A program made the position numbers and the translations under genes. Under the pieces are notes generated by a model. The model was given only the letters and a program-made list of their open reading frames with translations. It made no database searches and was not told the origin of the DNA. From positions 1 to 64,000 of the forward strand of contig SUTA01000009.1 of the NCBI GenBank assembly GCA_015063135.1: a DNA stretch of 64,000 bases, in the 5' to 3' direction. The stretch comes from Thermoplasmata archaeon (GTDB lineage: Archaea > Thermoplasmatota > Thermoplasmata > Methanomassiliicoccales > Methanomethylophilaceae). Positions 8,519 through 19,286 of the stretch are shown piece after piece (position 1 is the stretch's first letter; every line of letters begins with the position of its first letter).

Positions 8519-9301
8519 TCGCTTGCTCTCGCGGGTCAGCGTGGCCTTCCCGCCGTTGGACACGAGGTCGTCTATGGCCGCCTTGGAGACCTTCTTCATG
8601 ATCTCCTCGGCCTCCTTGTACTCGGATGCCGTGACGACGACCCTGTACCTGGGGCAGCCCACGCAGGTGATGCCGACATCCTCGCCGTCCGCCGCGGCCA
8701 GCCCGGCCAGCAGCGCGTTCTTGACGACTTCCATCCCATCTGGGGCGGAGGACGTCATCTCGAGGATGCCCTCGATGTGGACGGTCGGCGGTGCGACGTT
8801 CTCCCTGGCGACCTCTATGAACGCGTCGGTCCAGGTCCCCGAGAACTCGGAGAGGAAGTCGTCGGTCTCGGCTACGGCGTACTCGAACGCCGCATAAAGT
8901 GTCTCGTAAGCTTCCAGCAGGTCGTTTCCGAACTCGTCGTAGGCCTTGTCCACGGAGATCCCCGCCCTCTCGGCGACGATCTCCATGAGCTTCTCTGCCT
9001 TCTTCTCGTTCTTCCACTGCTGGATCTTCTCCCTCTTCTGGTGCTCGTTGACCGATTTGAGGGAGAGGTCGATGTGGCCTTTAGAAGAATCGACGCCCAG
9101 AACCTTGCAGACGATCTTCTGGCCTTCCTTGACGTAATCCCTGATGTATTTAACCCAGCCAGAGGCTACATCCCTGACATGGACGAAACCCTCTTTGTCG
9201 TCGTACTCGTCGAGTGTGACGAACGCACCGAAGTTCTTCACGTTCTTGACGGTGCAGACGACGAGGTCGCCGTTCTCGGGGAAGCCTTTGGTCCTGGACA
9301 T
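8519..9301 (-). CDS. eif2a: Translation initiation factor aIF2 subunit alpha
   Basis: Brings initiator tRNA to the ribosome as part of the aIF2 heterotrimer. The 260-residue protein has an N-terminal S1 domain (DLVVCTVKNVKNFGAFVTLDEY; KVLGVDSSKGHIDLSLK), a helical middle part (QQWKNEKKAEKLMEIVAE) and a C-terminal alpha-beta domain with a CVGCPRYRVVV strand. The frame reads ESK then CGA (8519-8521), ACA, TGA (8513). I take CGA as the terminator; if it is read as Arg, two residues are added. The start overlaps the S27e stop as TGATG. Confidence 0.9.
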
Positions 9302-9468
9302 CAGCCGACGACCTCAAGGACTTCGCCCTTGATCTCCCCGATACCGCCCTTGGGGACGATGAGGGTGGCGCCGCAGACGTGACAGGTGACCTTGGTGGCG
9401 GCCTTTCTGAAAGCGATCTGCTCGTTTTCGCAGTCGGGGCATTTGATCTTGATGAAATCTCCGGTCAT
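9301..9468 (-). CDS. rps27e: Small ribosomal subunit protein eS27 (S27e)
   Basis: A 55-residue zinc-ribbon ribosomal protein: [16 protein letters not shown] and [10 protein letters not shown] carry the four cysteines. Length matches archaeal S27e. It lies between L44e (5 bases upstream) and aIF2alpha, the standard archaeal arrangement. It ends in TGA, overlapping the next ATG. Confidence 0.95.
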   Translation of the reverse strand: MTGDFIKIKCPDCENEQIAFRKAATKVTCHVCGATLIVPKGGIGEIKGEVLEVVG

Positions 9469-9473
9469 GTTGA

Positions 9474-9752
9474 TCACTCCGTGAGCTCGAACTTCTTCGC
9501 GCGGATGCAGGGGGAGATGTTGGCCTTCTTGCACTGGGTGCATCTGTACCTGAGGTTGATCCTCTTGGTGGGCTTCTCCCTTCCCTCGGGCTTGGGCCTG
9601 GGGAAACCTCCGTAACCGGCGGTGACCTTTCTGAATCTCCTCTGACCCCATTTGAGCTCGCTGGCTTTCTTCTTCTTGACCCTCTCCACTTCCTGCTCGG
9701 TGTGGGTCTGGCAGTAGGGGCAGTACCTCTTGATCGTTCTGGGCATTTTCAT
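9474..9752 (-). CDS. rpl44e: Large ribosomal subunit protein eL42 (L44e)
   Basis: A 92-residue ribosomal protein at the E site. It has [24 protein letters not shown] near the N-terminus and [14 protein letters not shown] near the C-terminus, giving the zinc-binding cysteines. It is the first gene of the operon, with a TATA box about 50 bases upstream. It ends in TGA. Confidence 0.95.
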   Translation of the reverse strand: MKMPRTIKRYCPYCQTHTEQEVERVKKKKASELKWGQRRFRKVTAGYGGFPRPKPEGREKPTKRINLRYRCTQCKKANISPCIRAKKFELTE

Positions 9753-9798
9753 GTTTAATCACCCAAGTGAATGGATGGGTTTCCCCTAAAAAGCAGGT

Positions 9799-9808
9799 CA
9801 TATAAAAA
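9799..9808 (-). promoter_or_regulatory. TATA box of the L44e-S27e-aIF2alpha-nop10-PAC2 operon
   Basis: On the minus strand the element reads TTTTTATA; it lies about 50 bases before the L44e ATG, giving a leader of roughly 20-25 bases. The rest of the 9753-9845 gap shows no gene. Confidence 0.5.
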
Positions 9809-9845
9809 GGTTCTACATGACCAGCGGAGGATGGCAGTATCTATC

Positions 9846-10553
9846 TTATCCCTTTTTAAGAGCGGAGTCCGCCATCGATGTGATGTTCCCGTCGGGATCG
9901 CATATGAGGACGTCCACCGCGGTGTTCAGGAACAGGCCGTTCTCGACCACCCCGGGCTTGGCGTCCACCATGGTCTCCAGGTAGAACGGGTTGTCGATGC
10001 CGTTGGGGAACCTGCAGTCGTAGATGTAGTTCCCGCCGTCTGTGACGAAGGGCTTCCCGTCCCTCATCCTGAGGACGGGCTCGCATCCCTGCCTCTGAAG
10101 GGCGTACCTGGTGTGCTGGTGGCCGAACTGGAGCACCTCCACCGGGAGGGGCGCCTTGGTGCCGAGCTTTTCGACCAGCTTGGAGGAGTCGGCGACGATG
10201 ACCTCCCTCTCCGTGGCCGCGGCGACGATCTTCTCCCTGAGGAGGGCGCCTCCAAGGCCCTTGATGAGGTTCATCTTGGGGTCGACCTCGTCGGCGCCGT
10301 CGATGGTGACGTGCAGCCTGTCGACCTCGTCGAGCTCGACGACCCTTATGCCGCATTCCCTGGCAAGGTCCTCGCTCTGGACGGATGTAGCGACGCATGT
10401 GAGGTCGTACCCGGATGCGACGAGCTCCCCGATCCTCTTGATGGCGTAGTACGCGGTGGACCCTGTGCCGAGCCCGACGTTCATTCCGTCCTTGACGTAC
10501 CTGTTAACCGCTTCCTCGGCGACCGCCTTCTTCATACCGGCTGCGTCCAACAT
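9846..10553 (-). CDS. rpiA: Ribose-5-phosphate isomerase A
   Basis: Interconverts ribose-5-phosphate and ribulose-5-phosphate. A 235-residue protein with GLGTGSTAYYAIKRI (phosphate loop), TIDGADEVD with the catalytic aspartates, IKGLGGALLREKIV with the conserved lysine, and GNYIYDCRF. Length and motifs are complete. It is monocistronic between the L44e operon and the 10.6 kb intergenic stretch. It ends in TAA, one of only three TAA stops in the window. The start MLDAAG could also be the internal MKKAVAEEA. Confidence 0.95.
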   Translation of the reverse strand: MLDAAGMKKAVAEEAVNRYVKDGMNVGLGTGSTAYYAIKRIGELVASGYDLTCVATSVQSEDLARECGIRVVELDEVDRLHVTIDGADEVDPKMNLIKGLGGALLREKIVAAATEREVIVADSSKLVEKLGTKAPLPVEVLQFGHQHTRYALQRQGCEPVLRMRDGKPFVTDGGNYIYDCRFPNGIDNPFYLETMVDAKPGVVENGLFLNTAVDVLICDPDGNITSMADSALKKG

Positions 10554-10800
10554 CCTTCCAGCTCCATGGGGCTATGGGCTCATCAAGTCAAATAACTAAC
10601 GGGGCCGTACTTCTGAATCATGCTACGACCGACCCGGATCTGCGAAAGATGCTGATGATTCTACGATTCACGTTTTGATATAGGTAAAGCCAGCATTAAG
10701 CGGGGAAGCATATTGCATGGGTCACCGGGGCGGAAGTCCAGCACGTGACGACTTCCCAGCCTCGCGAGCCGGGCTCCGTGTCCTCGAAGGAGGTGATCTC

Positions 10801-10893
10801 ATCGCCGACAAAGGAAAGGACCAGGGCCACACGCTCGACAAGCTAACCCTGGTCCTCGAAGTGATCCGGCTCTTGGTCGAATTGCTTCGCTGA
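10801..10893 (+). CDS. Putative 30-residue peptide behind a strong ribosome binding site
   Basis: AAGGAGGTGAT at 10787-10797 is an unusually good Shine-Dalgarno sequence. Seven bases after GGAGG comes ATC (10801), followed by an open frame ending in TGA at 10891-10893. The peptide is charged at the N-terminus (ADKGKDQGHTLDK) and leucine/valine-rich at the C-terminus (LTLVLEVIRLLVELL), a short amphipathic helix. A UUCG hairpin follows directly. An upstream in-frame ATG at 10717 would give 58 residues but passes a CGA codon at 10765-10767, which looks like a terminator in this genome. ATC would be a rare start, or a mutated ATG. I recognise no family. Confidence 0.4.
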   Translation: MADKGKDQGHTLDKLTLVLEVIRLLVELLR

Positions 10894-10903
10894 AAACCAC
10901 TTA

Positions 10904-10921
10904 CCTCCCCTTCGGGGGAGG
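10904..10921 (+). terminator. UUCG-capped hairpin after the small ORF
   Basis: Seven-base arms CCTCCCC and GGGGAGG close a TTCG tetraloop, 10 bases after the TGA at 10893. This structure suggests a discrete short transcript covering about 10.7-10.92 kb. The rest of 10554-11023 shows no other gene. Confidence 0.6.
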
Positions 10922-11023
10922 GCTGCAGTTCGCGATTATGATTGTCGGATGACGGATTTAACCGTTGCTGAGCATACGGGCCCTCGGGCACCCAATAAAT
11001 ACGGGTCGTCCGTTCCCATTGGC

Positions 11024-11704
11024 ATGAAGCTCGCGTCCCTCTACTCCGGCGGGAAGGATTCCACTTTCTCGATGTACCTGGCGGAGCAGATGGGGCACGA
11101 GGTGCCGATCATGGTCAACATCATGCCCGAGGATGCGGCATCGTGGATCTTCCACACCCCGAACCTAGGGGTGGTCCCCGCCATGGCAGAGGCCATGGGG
11201 AAGACCCTGGTGACCGCTCCCAGCACCGGGACCGAGGAAGGCGACATGGAGGGGCTCAGGAGGGCCCTCGAGGGCCTGGACGTCGACGGCGTCGTCACCG
11301 GCGCGGTATGGTCCGACTACCAGTGGGACAGGATGAACCTCGTCTGCGGTGACCTGGGCCTGAAGGTCGTCTCCCCCATGTGGAGGAAGGACCAGGACAT
11401 GCTCATGGAGTCCATGATCGACTCCGGGATCGTCGCGGTCGTCGTAGGATGCTTCGCCGAAGGCTTCGACGAATCGTGGCTCGGCAGGAGGCTGGACCTC
11501 GAGGCCCTGGACGAGCTCAGGGCCCTGAGGAAGAGGTACGGGATCAGCGTGATGGGCGAGGGCGGGGAGTACGAATCCATGACCCTCGACTCGCCGATGC
11601 ACAGATACCCGCTCAGGATCGCGTCCTCCAAGAAGGTCTGGAGGAGGAACGAGGGGCTGCTGAAGGTGGGTGCCCTCGAGCCCTGCGCAGGGCCTTCGGA
11701 ACGA
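11024..11704 (+). CDS. dph6: Diphthine--ammonia ligase family ATP pyrophosphatase (Dph6-like)
   Basis: Amidates diphthine on elongation factor 2, the last step of diphthamide synthesis. [20 protein letters not shown] contains the PP-loop SGGKDS, and [16 protein letters not shown] is the conserved C-terminal half of the family. The start MKLASL is chosen by homology; the frame is open upstream. It is 226 residues ending at CGA (11702-11704); with the standard code it would run to 11758 inside the opposing copper ATPase. It converges on copA and overlaps it by 29 bases. No other CGA is in frame. Confidence 0.85.
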
Positions 11705-13883
11705 ATCCCCTCATCCTGGCCGCATTGGTCACCACTGATATCGAGGACATCGACATAGCCAGCGCGGAGATCATGGGCATCTCCGACACCAGTCCGTCGT
11801 AGCCGAGGACCACCGGGAGGCCGGCGGCTATCGGGATGCACACGGCATTGTAGCAGAATGCGAAGAACAGGTTCTGCCTGACGTTGCGTATGGTGGCCCT
11901 CCCGATCTCCAGGGCGGCCGGGACGCTCCTTAGGTCATCGTTCATCATCACGATGTCAGCGGACTCGATGGCTATGTCCGTCCCCGAACCCACGGCTATG
12001 CCTATGTCGGCCTGGGTGAGCGCCGGGGCGTCGTTGATGCCGTCCCCGACCATGGCGACGCGCTTCTGCGCGACCTGCTTCTTCTTGACGAGTGCCAGCT
12101 TATCCCCGGGACGCGCCTCCGCATGGACCTCTTCGATGCCCACCGAGGACGCTATGGCATCGGCGGTGGACTGCCGGTCGCCGGTGATCATCACCGTGGT
12201 GATGCCGTCGGATTTCAGGGCCGATATGGCGTTCGGGGCCTCCGGCCTCATAGGGTCGCGGATGCCGATTCTTCCGATGTACGATCCGTCCGATGAGGCG
12301 TAGATGTACGTGACGCCGTCGTCGATCTCCTCCGGGAGGCCGCTCGCGCCCTCCTCGGAGAGGAACCTACGGCTCCCGATGGCGATGCGCTTGCCGTCCA
12401 CCGTGCACCTGACCCCGCCGCCGGTGACGCTCTCGAAGCCCGAATGATCCGGGATGTCCGCGCCCTGCTCCTTTGCGTACCTCACGACGGCCTCGCCGAG
12501 CGGGTGCTCGGAATCCGATTCCGCGGCGGCCACTGTGCCCAGGATGTCCCCATCGACGGAGGACACCTCCGGCCTGCCCATGGTTATGGTGCCGGTCTTG
12601 TCCATCATCACCGTGTCGACCTTGGATGCGGCCTCGAGCGAAGCCGCGGTCTTGTATAGGATCCCGTGCCTGGATCCGTTCCCCGTGCCCACCACGATGG
12701 CCAGCGGGGTGGCCAGACCGAGGGCGCACGGGCACGATATGACCAGGACCGAGATCGCTATTGTGAGGGCGAACTGCGCGTCCTTCCCGGCGATGAGCCA
12801 TATGATGCAGCATGCCGCCGCTATTGCGATCACAGCGGGCACGAAGACCGCGGCCACCCGGTCCGCCAGGCCCGCCACAGGAGCCTTGGTCCCCTGGGCC
12901 ATCTCCATCATCCTGGCTATCTGGAAGAGCACGGTGTCCTCGCCGGTCTTGTCGACCCTCGCCCTCAGGCTCCCGGAGCCGTTGACGGTGGCCCCGTAGA
13001 CCACGTCCCCGGGCCCCTTGGTGACGGGGATGCTCTCGCCCGTGAGCATGCTCTCGTTGATCGAGGAGGATCCCTCGATGACGGTGCCGTCGGTGGGGAC
13101 CTTGTCGCCTGGGCGTATCAGCATGACGTCCCCCGGGACCAGTTCGGACGCGGGGATCGTCATCTCGGCCCCGTCCCTGAGCACCGTGGCCTCGTCGGCC
13201 GCCATGGACAGGAGCTTCCTCAAGGAATCGTTGGTGGACGACTTGGACCTGGCCTCGATGTACTTCCCGACGCTCACCAATGCGATGATCATCCCGACGG
13301 AGTCGTAGCTCAGGGAGTGGGCGGCATGGACGTCGCCGGTCGACACCAGGTACGTGTTGTATAGCCCCAGGACAAGCGATGCCGTGGTGCCGAGGGCCAC
13401 CAGGGAGTCCATGGTGGGGCTCCTGGAGAACAGCGCCGGATAGCCCTTCCTGTAGAAGCGCCGGCCGGCATATATGATCGGCACGCACAGTGCCAGCTGC
13501 GCGAGGCAGTAGTACAGGGCACCGTCCCTGTCGCCCGGTATGTCGAAGAGCCCGACCATGGGGCCCATCGCCAGGACTGACAGCGGTATCGCGAACGCGA
13601 TGGCTATGGCGAGGTCCCTGCCCTGCCTCCTTACGGCCTCCCTCTCCTCGCGCGCTGCCTTCTCGCGGTCGTCGCTTATCAGGGAGTACCCTGCGGACGC
13701 GACCGCCTTGGCTATCGCCTGGTCGGACTCCGGGGTGCCGTCGTAGATAACGGTGGCTGTGTTGTTCCCGAAGTTCGCCGATACGGACTCCACGCCGGGG
13801 ACTGAGCCTATGGCCCTCTCGATCCTGTTGGAGCAGGCGACACAGGTCATGCCGCCTATGCGGAAGACCCGCGTCCTGCTCAT
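11676..13883 (-). CDS. copA: Copper-exporting P-type ATPase (CopA-like)
   Basis: Pumps Cu(I) out of the cytoplasm. The 735-residue protein has one N-terminal heavy-metal domain ([12 protein letters not shown]), eight transmembrane segments with the CPC motif ([15 protein letters not shown]), TGES, the phosphorylation site DKTGTITMG and the hinge [11 protein letters not shown]. It ends [11 protein letters not shown] followed by CGA (11676-11678). With the standard code the frame would run 21 more codons, antisense to dph6. About 50 earlier arginine codons contain no CGA. The ATG overlaps the stop of the CopZ chaperone gene (ATGA). Confidence 0.93.
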
Positions 13884-14101
13884 GAGAAGAGGCCTTTCTT
13901 GACGGAGGCCCTGAACCCTGCGTCCACGACGGCGGAGATCAGCGCCTCGTCGGGGACGCCCTCGTGGGTGACTGTGGCGGTGCCCTTCTTGAGGCTGACC
14001 TCGACGGCAGAGACGCCATCGAGGGCCTCCAGGCCTTTCTGGACCTTGCCGACGCATCCTTCGCACATCATTCCCTCTATCTTCAGAGTGGTTTTCGCCA
14101 T
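13880..14101 (-). CDS. copZ: Heavy-metal-associated copper chaperone (CopZ-like)
   Basis: A 73-residue HMA domain, [24 protein letters not shown], with the metal-binding MxCxxC loop, then [14 protein letters not shown]. It delivers Cu(I) to the adjacent ATPase, with which it is translationally coupled (ATGA). It ends in TGA. Confidence 0.9.
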   Translation of the reverse strand: MAKTTLKIEGMMCEGCVGKVQKGLEALDGVSAVEVSLKKGTATVTHEGVPDEALISAVVDAGFRASVKKGLFS

Positions 14102-14135
14102 GCCCGGGGGAATGCCCTGAGTGCTTTTAAAATGG

Positions 14136-15113
14136 TCGCAGGGGCTCGGACGCGAGCCGGACGATCGTCTTGAAGACCGCTATCGCGTCATCGTAATCCA
14201 TGTAGCCGCTGTCGTGGCCGCCGGACCCGCGGCTGACGGCGGTCTCCGGGTGGTACTGGATGCCGACTGCGAACGTCCTGTCGGCCCTCTCCACGCCCTC
14301 TATTATAGCGACCCCTCCGGCATAGGACATCGCCGAGACGGTCAGCGACGTGCCCTCGACCGACAGCACGGCCTGGTGGTGCCAGGACGGGCACCTCTCC
14401 AGCAGGGCCTTCCCATATATCGAATGGAGGATCGTCCCCTCGAAGACCTCCACCGAATGCTTGGCGAAGTCGCGGTATCCGGACTGCGGCATCGGATTCC
14501 TGTGCTCATAGCCGTACGGGACGCCCTGGTCCTCGAAATAGCCCTGTATGTCCTGGACCATCGCGGCGCCGGAGACCACGGATAGCATCTGCATCCCGCG
14601 GCATATGGCCAGGACCGGTATGTCCATGTCCAGGCAGTAGGACATCGTGAGGTAGTCGGACACATCCCTCTCCGGGTTGCTCGGGACGTCCTCGCCGGTG
14701 TCGACCCATGGCTGCGGGTCGGCGTACAGGTTGGGCGAGATGTCCTCCCCTCCGGTGAACACGACCGCCCTCAGGCTCCCGACGGCCTCGGCCGCGTTGG
14801 ATGCGCGCCATGTCCCGGCTTTGACCGTCTGCGCGGCCTCCGGGCCGAGCATCCCGTTCTCCTCCAGACCGGAGACGAGCTTGCCGCGGTCGTCGTATTC
14901 CAGGTTGTCGCAGAAGACCTGGCCGAGCATCACGTATGTGCCTCCGGCCTCCTCGATGGACTTGCAGGCGTCCACCAGCGTCTCGGGGCTTCCCTCGCGC
15001 CATGCGACCCCCACCTTGACCTCGGGGCCGCTGGAGTTCATCAGGGCCAAGCCCAGCGATGCGAGCGCCACCAGGGCCACTACGGCGATGACGGCGACCT
15101 TGGCGTTGTCCAT
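14136..15113 (-). CDS. Membrane-anchored class I glutamine amidotransferase-like hydrolase (peptidase C26)
   Basis: A 325-residue protein with an N-terminal transmembrane helix (residues 5-24) that places the enzyme domain outside the membrane. The domain resembles gamma-glutamyl-GABA hydrolases (C26): AVVFTGGEDISP, the nucleophile Cys in VLAICRGMQMLS, and the catalytic His in GIQYHPE. The substrate is not predictable; extracytoplasmic location is unusual for the family. It ends at CGA (14136-14138), then CCA TTT TAA (14127). Its ATG follows the helicase CGA with one base between them. Confidence 0.8.
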
Positions 15114-15114
15114 C

Positions 15115-18100
15115 TCGCGCCCTCTCTATGGCCTCTACTATCCTGGCGATCTCCTTGTCGGGGTTCTTCCACATGCCGGGGGTCCACACCCTGTGGATCC
15201 TCCAGCCGCGGGACTCCAGGTACTTCTGGCGGTGGTAGTCCCTCTCCCTGGTGGACGAGGACATCTCGTACAGCCTGCTGTCGCACTCTATGCCCAGGAT
15301 GTACCTGTCGCCCTGCTTCACCGCCAGGTCGATGCTGTAGCCGCCGATTCCGACGTTGCGCTCGACGGTGTAGCCCTTGCGGATGAGGATCGCGTTGACC
15401 CTGTCGGCCACCGTGGACGGCGCCATGTCCCTGGGGTCCTCCCACCTGGCGTCCCCGAAGGACTGCAGGATGGAGTCCGCCAGCTCCCTGTTGCCGTCGC
15501 TGATGGCGTCGGCGTACTGGAGGTACTTCTTCAGGATCTTCGGGCCGTCGTTCTTGACGTCCTCCACCTGGAGGTCCTCGGGCTCGAAGGACCTGACGAT
15601 CATGATCTTCCTCTTGGCCCTAGAGATGGCGACGTTGAGCCTGTTCTCCCCGCCGCGGTTGTTCAGCCACCCGAACCTCTGCATGAGCTTGCCCTCGGAG
15701 TTCCTCGCGTAGCCGATGGAGAAGATGATGACATCTCTCTCGTCGCCCTGGACGGACTCGATGTTCTTGATGAACAGTCCCGTGTCCTCGCCGTTGTCGA
15801 ACCTGTTTGTCTCGTCGTTGACGATCTTGCCGAACGAGGGGTCCCTGGCGCACTCGTCGTCCAGGACATCGTTGATCAGGTCCCTCTGGGACGCGTTGAA
15901 GGTGATGACGCCGATGGTCTCGTTCTCCTTCCTGGTGGCGAAGAACTCCCTCAGCAGGGAGACCACCTTGTCAGCCTCGGCGCGGTTGGACTTGTCCTCC
16001 CAGAGGCCGTCCACCCTGAACACCTCTATGGGCGGCCTGGGCGGCTGGATGACGTTGGGGGAGACGTACAGCCTCCCGCCGTAGAACGCGTAGTTGCTGA
16101 ATGCTATGAGCTCCTCGTACTTCGACCTGTAATGGAAGTTGAGCAGGATCGAGTCGTACCTGGCCCTGGCCAGGTCCAGAAGGGACTCCTCCTCCAGGGC
16201 CGCCCCGATCTCGTCGTCGAGGTCCTCCTCGTCGGACTCGAACTCCATCCTGCCGGTCCCGAGGCTGGAGGGCCTCAGCTGCTTGTGGTCGCCGGCGACG
16301 ACGACCTTCTTGGCGCGGAATATGGAGGGTATCCCCTTCTCGACGTACATCTGCGATGCCTCGTCGAAGATCAGCAGGTCGAAGATCCCCATCTCCATGG
16401 GAAGGATCTCTGACACGACCTCGGGGGTCAGCAGCCATACGCGGACGCCCTTGAACAGCTCGTAGCCGTAGCGGGCGATGAACTTGTTGAGGTTCCATTT
16501 CCTCTTGGACTCCACGATCCTGTTGATGTCGCCGCGCCTCTTGGACTCGGTGATGTACTTCAGGTTCTCCTGGAAGACCTCCTCGACCTTGTCCTTGGAT
16601 AGGTTCCTCTTCTCCACGATCTTCCTGTCCATGTCGGCGACGATGCTGTCGAAGTCCCATATCTGCTGCATTATGTCCTTGTGGGACGCGTCGAACCTCT
16701 GGAGGTGGTCGTTCAGGATGTACTTGTAGATGCTGTCGTTGCTGGTGCGGTCGTCCATGTTGGTCTTCGCGGAGACGCCCAGGATGTCCGCTCCGTACAT
16801 CCTCTCGTTGCCCGAGAGCTTGCTGTAGACGGTGGACACCGTGGAGAAGGCCTCGTAGCTGTCCAGGCCCTCGCAGATCCTCCCGGGGTCGTCCATCAGC
16901 GTGCGGAGCGTGTGCTCGTTGTAGTTGGAGAAGTACTTGTCCGCCATGAGGGTGGCCTCGCGGGTCACCTTGCCCTTGGAGAACAACCTGCTGACGAAGC
17001 CCTTGGAGTTGAACTCGATCATCTGCCTCTCCAGGTCCATCAGGTCGGCCTTCATCTCGCCGATGCTGAACTCGGACAGGTCCGGCTTCATCTGCGTCAT
17101 CCAGGGGTTCTCAGCGGAGAGCCTGGAGTACTCCTTGAAGTTCCTCATGGCCACGGCGTCGCCGAACTTCCTGTGGAGCTCCTTGACCTCGGGGTACTTG
17201 GCGGACAGCAGGGGCTGCTCGACCGTCTCCTTTATCATCCTGTACTCCTCGAACTGCCTCTTGTCGCCCAGGTCCAGCCAGCGCTCCATGGAGTACAGCT
17301 TGTACGGGGCGATGCCGAAGTCGCCCGGGCTGTACATGACGTCGGCGATGTTCTTCAGCATGGAGACGTCGCCGTCTATGCTCTCCGATATGGACTCCAG
17401 GTCCGTCCCGGTCCTGGGGACGGAGGTCTTCAGCATGCGCTCCAGCTGCCTGTAGAAGATGTCCTTGTTGGCCACGTCGTCGATCAGCAGGCAGTACTTC
17501 GACAGGGTCCCGAGGCGGGAGTAGACCACGTCCAGCGCGGTCTTCTTCTCGGACACCATGATCACGGTCTTGCCCTTCAGGACGGCAGAGGCTATCAGTC
17601 CGGTGATGACCTGGGACTTGCCGGTGCCGGGGGGCCCCTGGACCACGAGCTCGTCCTCCCTGTCCACGGCGGTCAGGATGTTCTCCTGGGCGCTGTTGAG
17701 CTGGTTCAGGTAGACGAGGTCCCTCTCGGATGCCTCCATGCCCTTGCTCCTGATCTCCTCCTCGGAGAGCGGGGCGGGCAGGTCCGAGAGGAAGTCGGAC
17801 CTGTTGAGGTCGGCCACCAGGTCGTTGAGGATCCCGTTGATCTCCCTGCTGGCCAGCATGGTGTCGAAGTCCCTCTGGATCGAGCTGGAGTACGTGGGGT
17901 ACTTGCCCAGGACCACGTTCTGGACGATCTCCATGTCCCCGGCGAGGTACTGGGGGAACTCGCCCACCCTGTAGTCCACGAACTGCGATGGGTATCCGCC
18001 GGCGTCGTTCAGGACGATGCCGCTGTCCCTGTAGAACGCGATGAGTTCGTCCAGGAACGTCGCCTCGTCGTAATCCTCGATGATGTTGCTCGGCAGGGGC

Positions 18101-18846
18101 GCGTTCCTGCCGGTGGATTTGATGTAGCCCAAGATCAGCGTGTTGTTGTACATCGCGTCCCTGGACGGGTCGGGCACCAGCGTCATGGTGCGGCTGTCCC
18201 TCTCCAGCAGGACCGGGAACAGGGCCAACGGCGCCCTGATGTCGAAATCGTTGTTGGGCATCTTGCCCTGAACGAACGGGTAGCCGATGTACAGGTCGTA
18301 CTGTCCCTTGTCCCTCAGCTCCCTGTTGACCTCGCGGTATATCTCGTTGAGCTGCTTGTACACGCGGGCCTCGGCGGGGCTCTTGGCCGAGTCGCAGAGC
18401 TGCAGGGACCTGGTCCTGCCGAACACGAGGTCCAGGGGGTCCTGGCCCTCCACGGACATGAGGTCGAACGTGTTCTTCTTGGACATCCTGCCCTGGAACA
18501 GCAGGCGGTTCCCCCTGCTGATGTTGATGAGCTTCTTCTCGAGCTCCCTGAGCGTCTTCGCGGCGTCGGCGTCTATGTTCCCGCCGTTGGCGGCCGTGAT
18601 GGCGTACTTCCTGGTGACCCTCAGGAAGTCCTCGCCGTACTGCTCCACGAACCTCTGCCCCACGCCCACGATGGCGGAGAAGTCCTCCACCTTGGTCGGC
18701 ACGCGCTGGGCCATCTCCCTGAGCGCCTCGTCGGAGCAGACGTTCGGCACCCTGCCATTAGACATCCTGTACTCCTCGCGCAGCCGCTCCCTCAGGTCGT
18801 ACAGCTCGCTGTAGAGGTCATCTTCCAATCCCATGGCCGGCCCCAT
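15115..18846 (-). CDS. Large superfamily 1 helicase with HRDC, DUF4011-type core and DUF559 nuclease-like end
   Basis: A 1243-residue protein. Residues about 35-85 form an HRDC-like helical domain (EALREMAQRVPTKVEDFSAI). The helicase core has VVQGPPGTGKSQVITGL (Walker A, about residue 405), LLIFDEASQMYVEKG, GDHKQLRPS and the motif VI region NVAISRAKRKIMIVRS. The last 100 residues (ERNVGIGGYSIDLAV, GIECDSRLYEMSS, RGWRIHRVWT) match the DUF559/Vsr-like nuclease fold seen at the end of DNA2/NAM7-type helicases. A role in DNA repair or defence is inference. About 100 arginine codons contain no CGA until CGA at 15115-15117, exactly after the nuclease domain; the standard code would add 203 nonsense residues. 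An alternative start is ATG 18834. Confidence 0.85.
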
Positions 18847-18896
18847 CGCGTTCTATGTAGTAAAGGGTTTTTCAACGGGGAGCGGATGCGGATGGC

Positions 18897-19286
18897 ATGA
18901 TGCAGCCCGGCATGAAGGCGGAGAAGAGGATTACGGTAGGCCCTGAGGACACTGCCGAGATGGTCGGCAGCGGCACGCTGCCCGTGCTGGCGACCCCGAG
19001 GATGATCGCCCTGATCGAGGCGACGGCATCCGCGGCTGCGGCCCCCGGCCTGGAGCCTGGCACATCCACCGTCGGCACCCTCGTGAACGTCGCCCACACG
19101 TCCGCCACCCCCGTCGGGATGGAGGTCGTCTGCACGGCCGAGCTGGTCGAGGTAGACAGGCGCCGCCTGGTCTTCCAGGTCGAGGTCCGCGACGCCTCCG
19201 GGCCCGTGGGTTCCGGCACCCACGAGAGGTTCGTCGTTGACGATGCGAAGTTCATGGCCAAGGCGGAGTCCAAGCTCGGAGCCTGA
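18897..19286 (+). CDS. Thioesterase-like hotdog protein (fluoroacetyl-CoA thioesterase type)
   Basis: A 129-residue hotdog-fold protein with LVNVAHTSATPVGMEVVCTAELVEVDRRRLVFQVE and GSGTHERFVVD, the FlK-type thioesterase pattern. It probably hydrolyses a small acyl-CoA; the substrate is unknown. The Met at residue 2 or 6 could also be the start. It ends in TGA at 19284-19286, overlapping the 3' end of the opposing permease by 11 bases. Confidence 0.75.
   Translation: MMQPGMKAEKRITVGPEDTAEMVGSGTLPVLATPRMIALIEATASAAAAPGLEPGTSTVGTLVNVAHTSATPVGMEVVCTAELVEVDRRRLVFQVEVRDASGPVGSGTHERFVVDDAKFMAKAESKLGA

Noticed and set aside
7772..9382. Long plus-strand frame of 536 codons, and similar frames at 14677-16413, 16681-18900 and 35295-37742
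   Set aside because: Each is antisense to conserved genes, has repetitive Asp/Gly/Leu/Val composition typical of complementary frames of GC-rich genes, and shows no motif.
10680..10925. Possible SRP RNA or RNase P RNA in the 10.7 kb intergenic region
   Set aside because: Some local similarity (GGAAGTCC) but the conserved cores and long terminal pairing are missing; the strong Shine-Dalgarno and open frame favour a small gene.
11676..11704. Frameshift errors as the cause of the dph6/copA 3' overlap
   Set aside because: An indel would be needed separately in both genes; both frames instead show CGA at the family ends, which explains the overlap without any error.
14506..15114. 203-residue C-terminal extension of the helicase overlapping the C26 gene in another frame
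   Set aside because: The extra part is arginine/glycine-rich, as any shadow frame in GC-rich DNA, starts exactly at CGA, and has no homology-like features. Treated as a consequence of CGA not being read as Arg.
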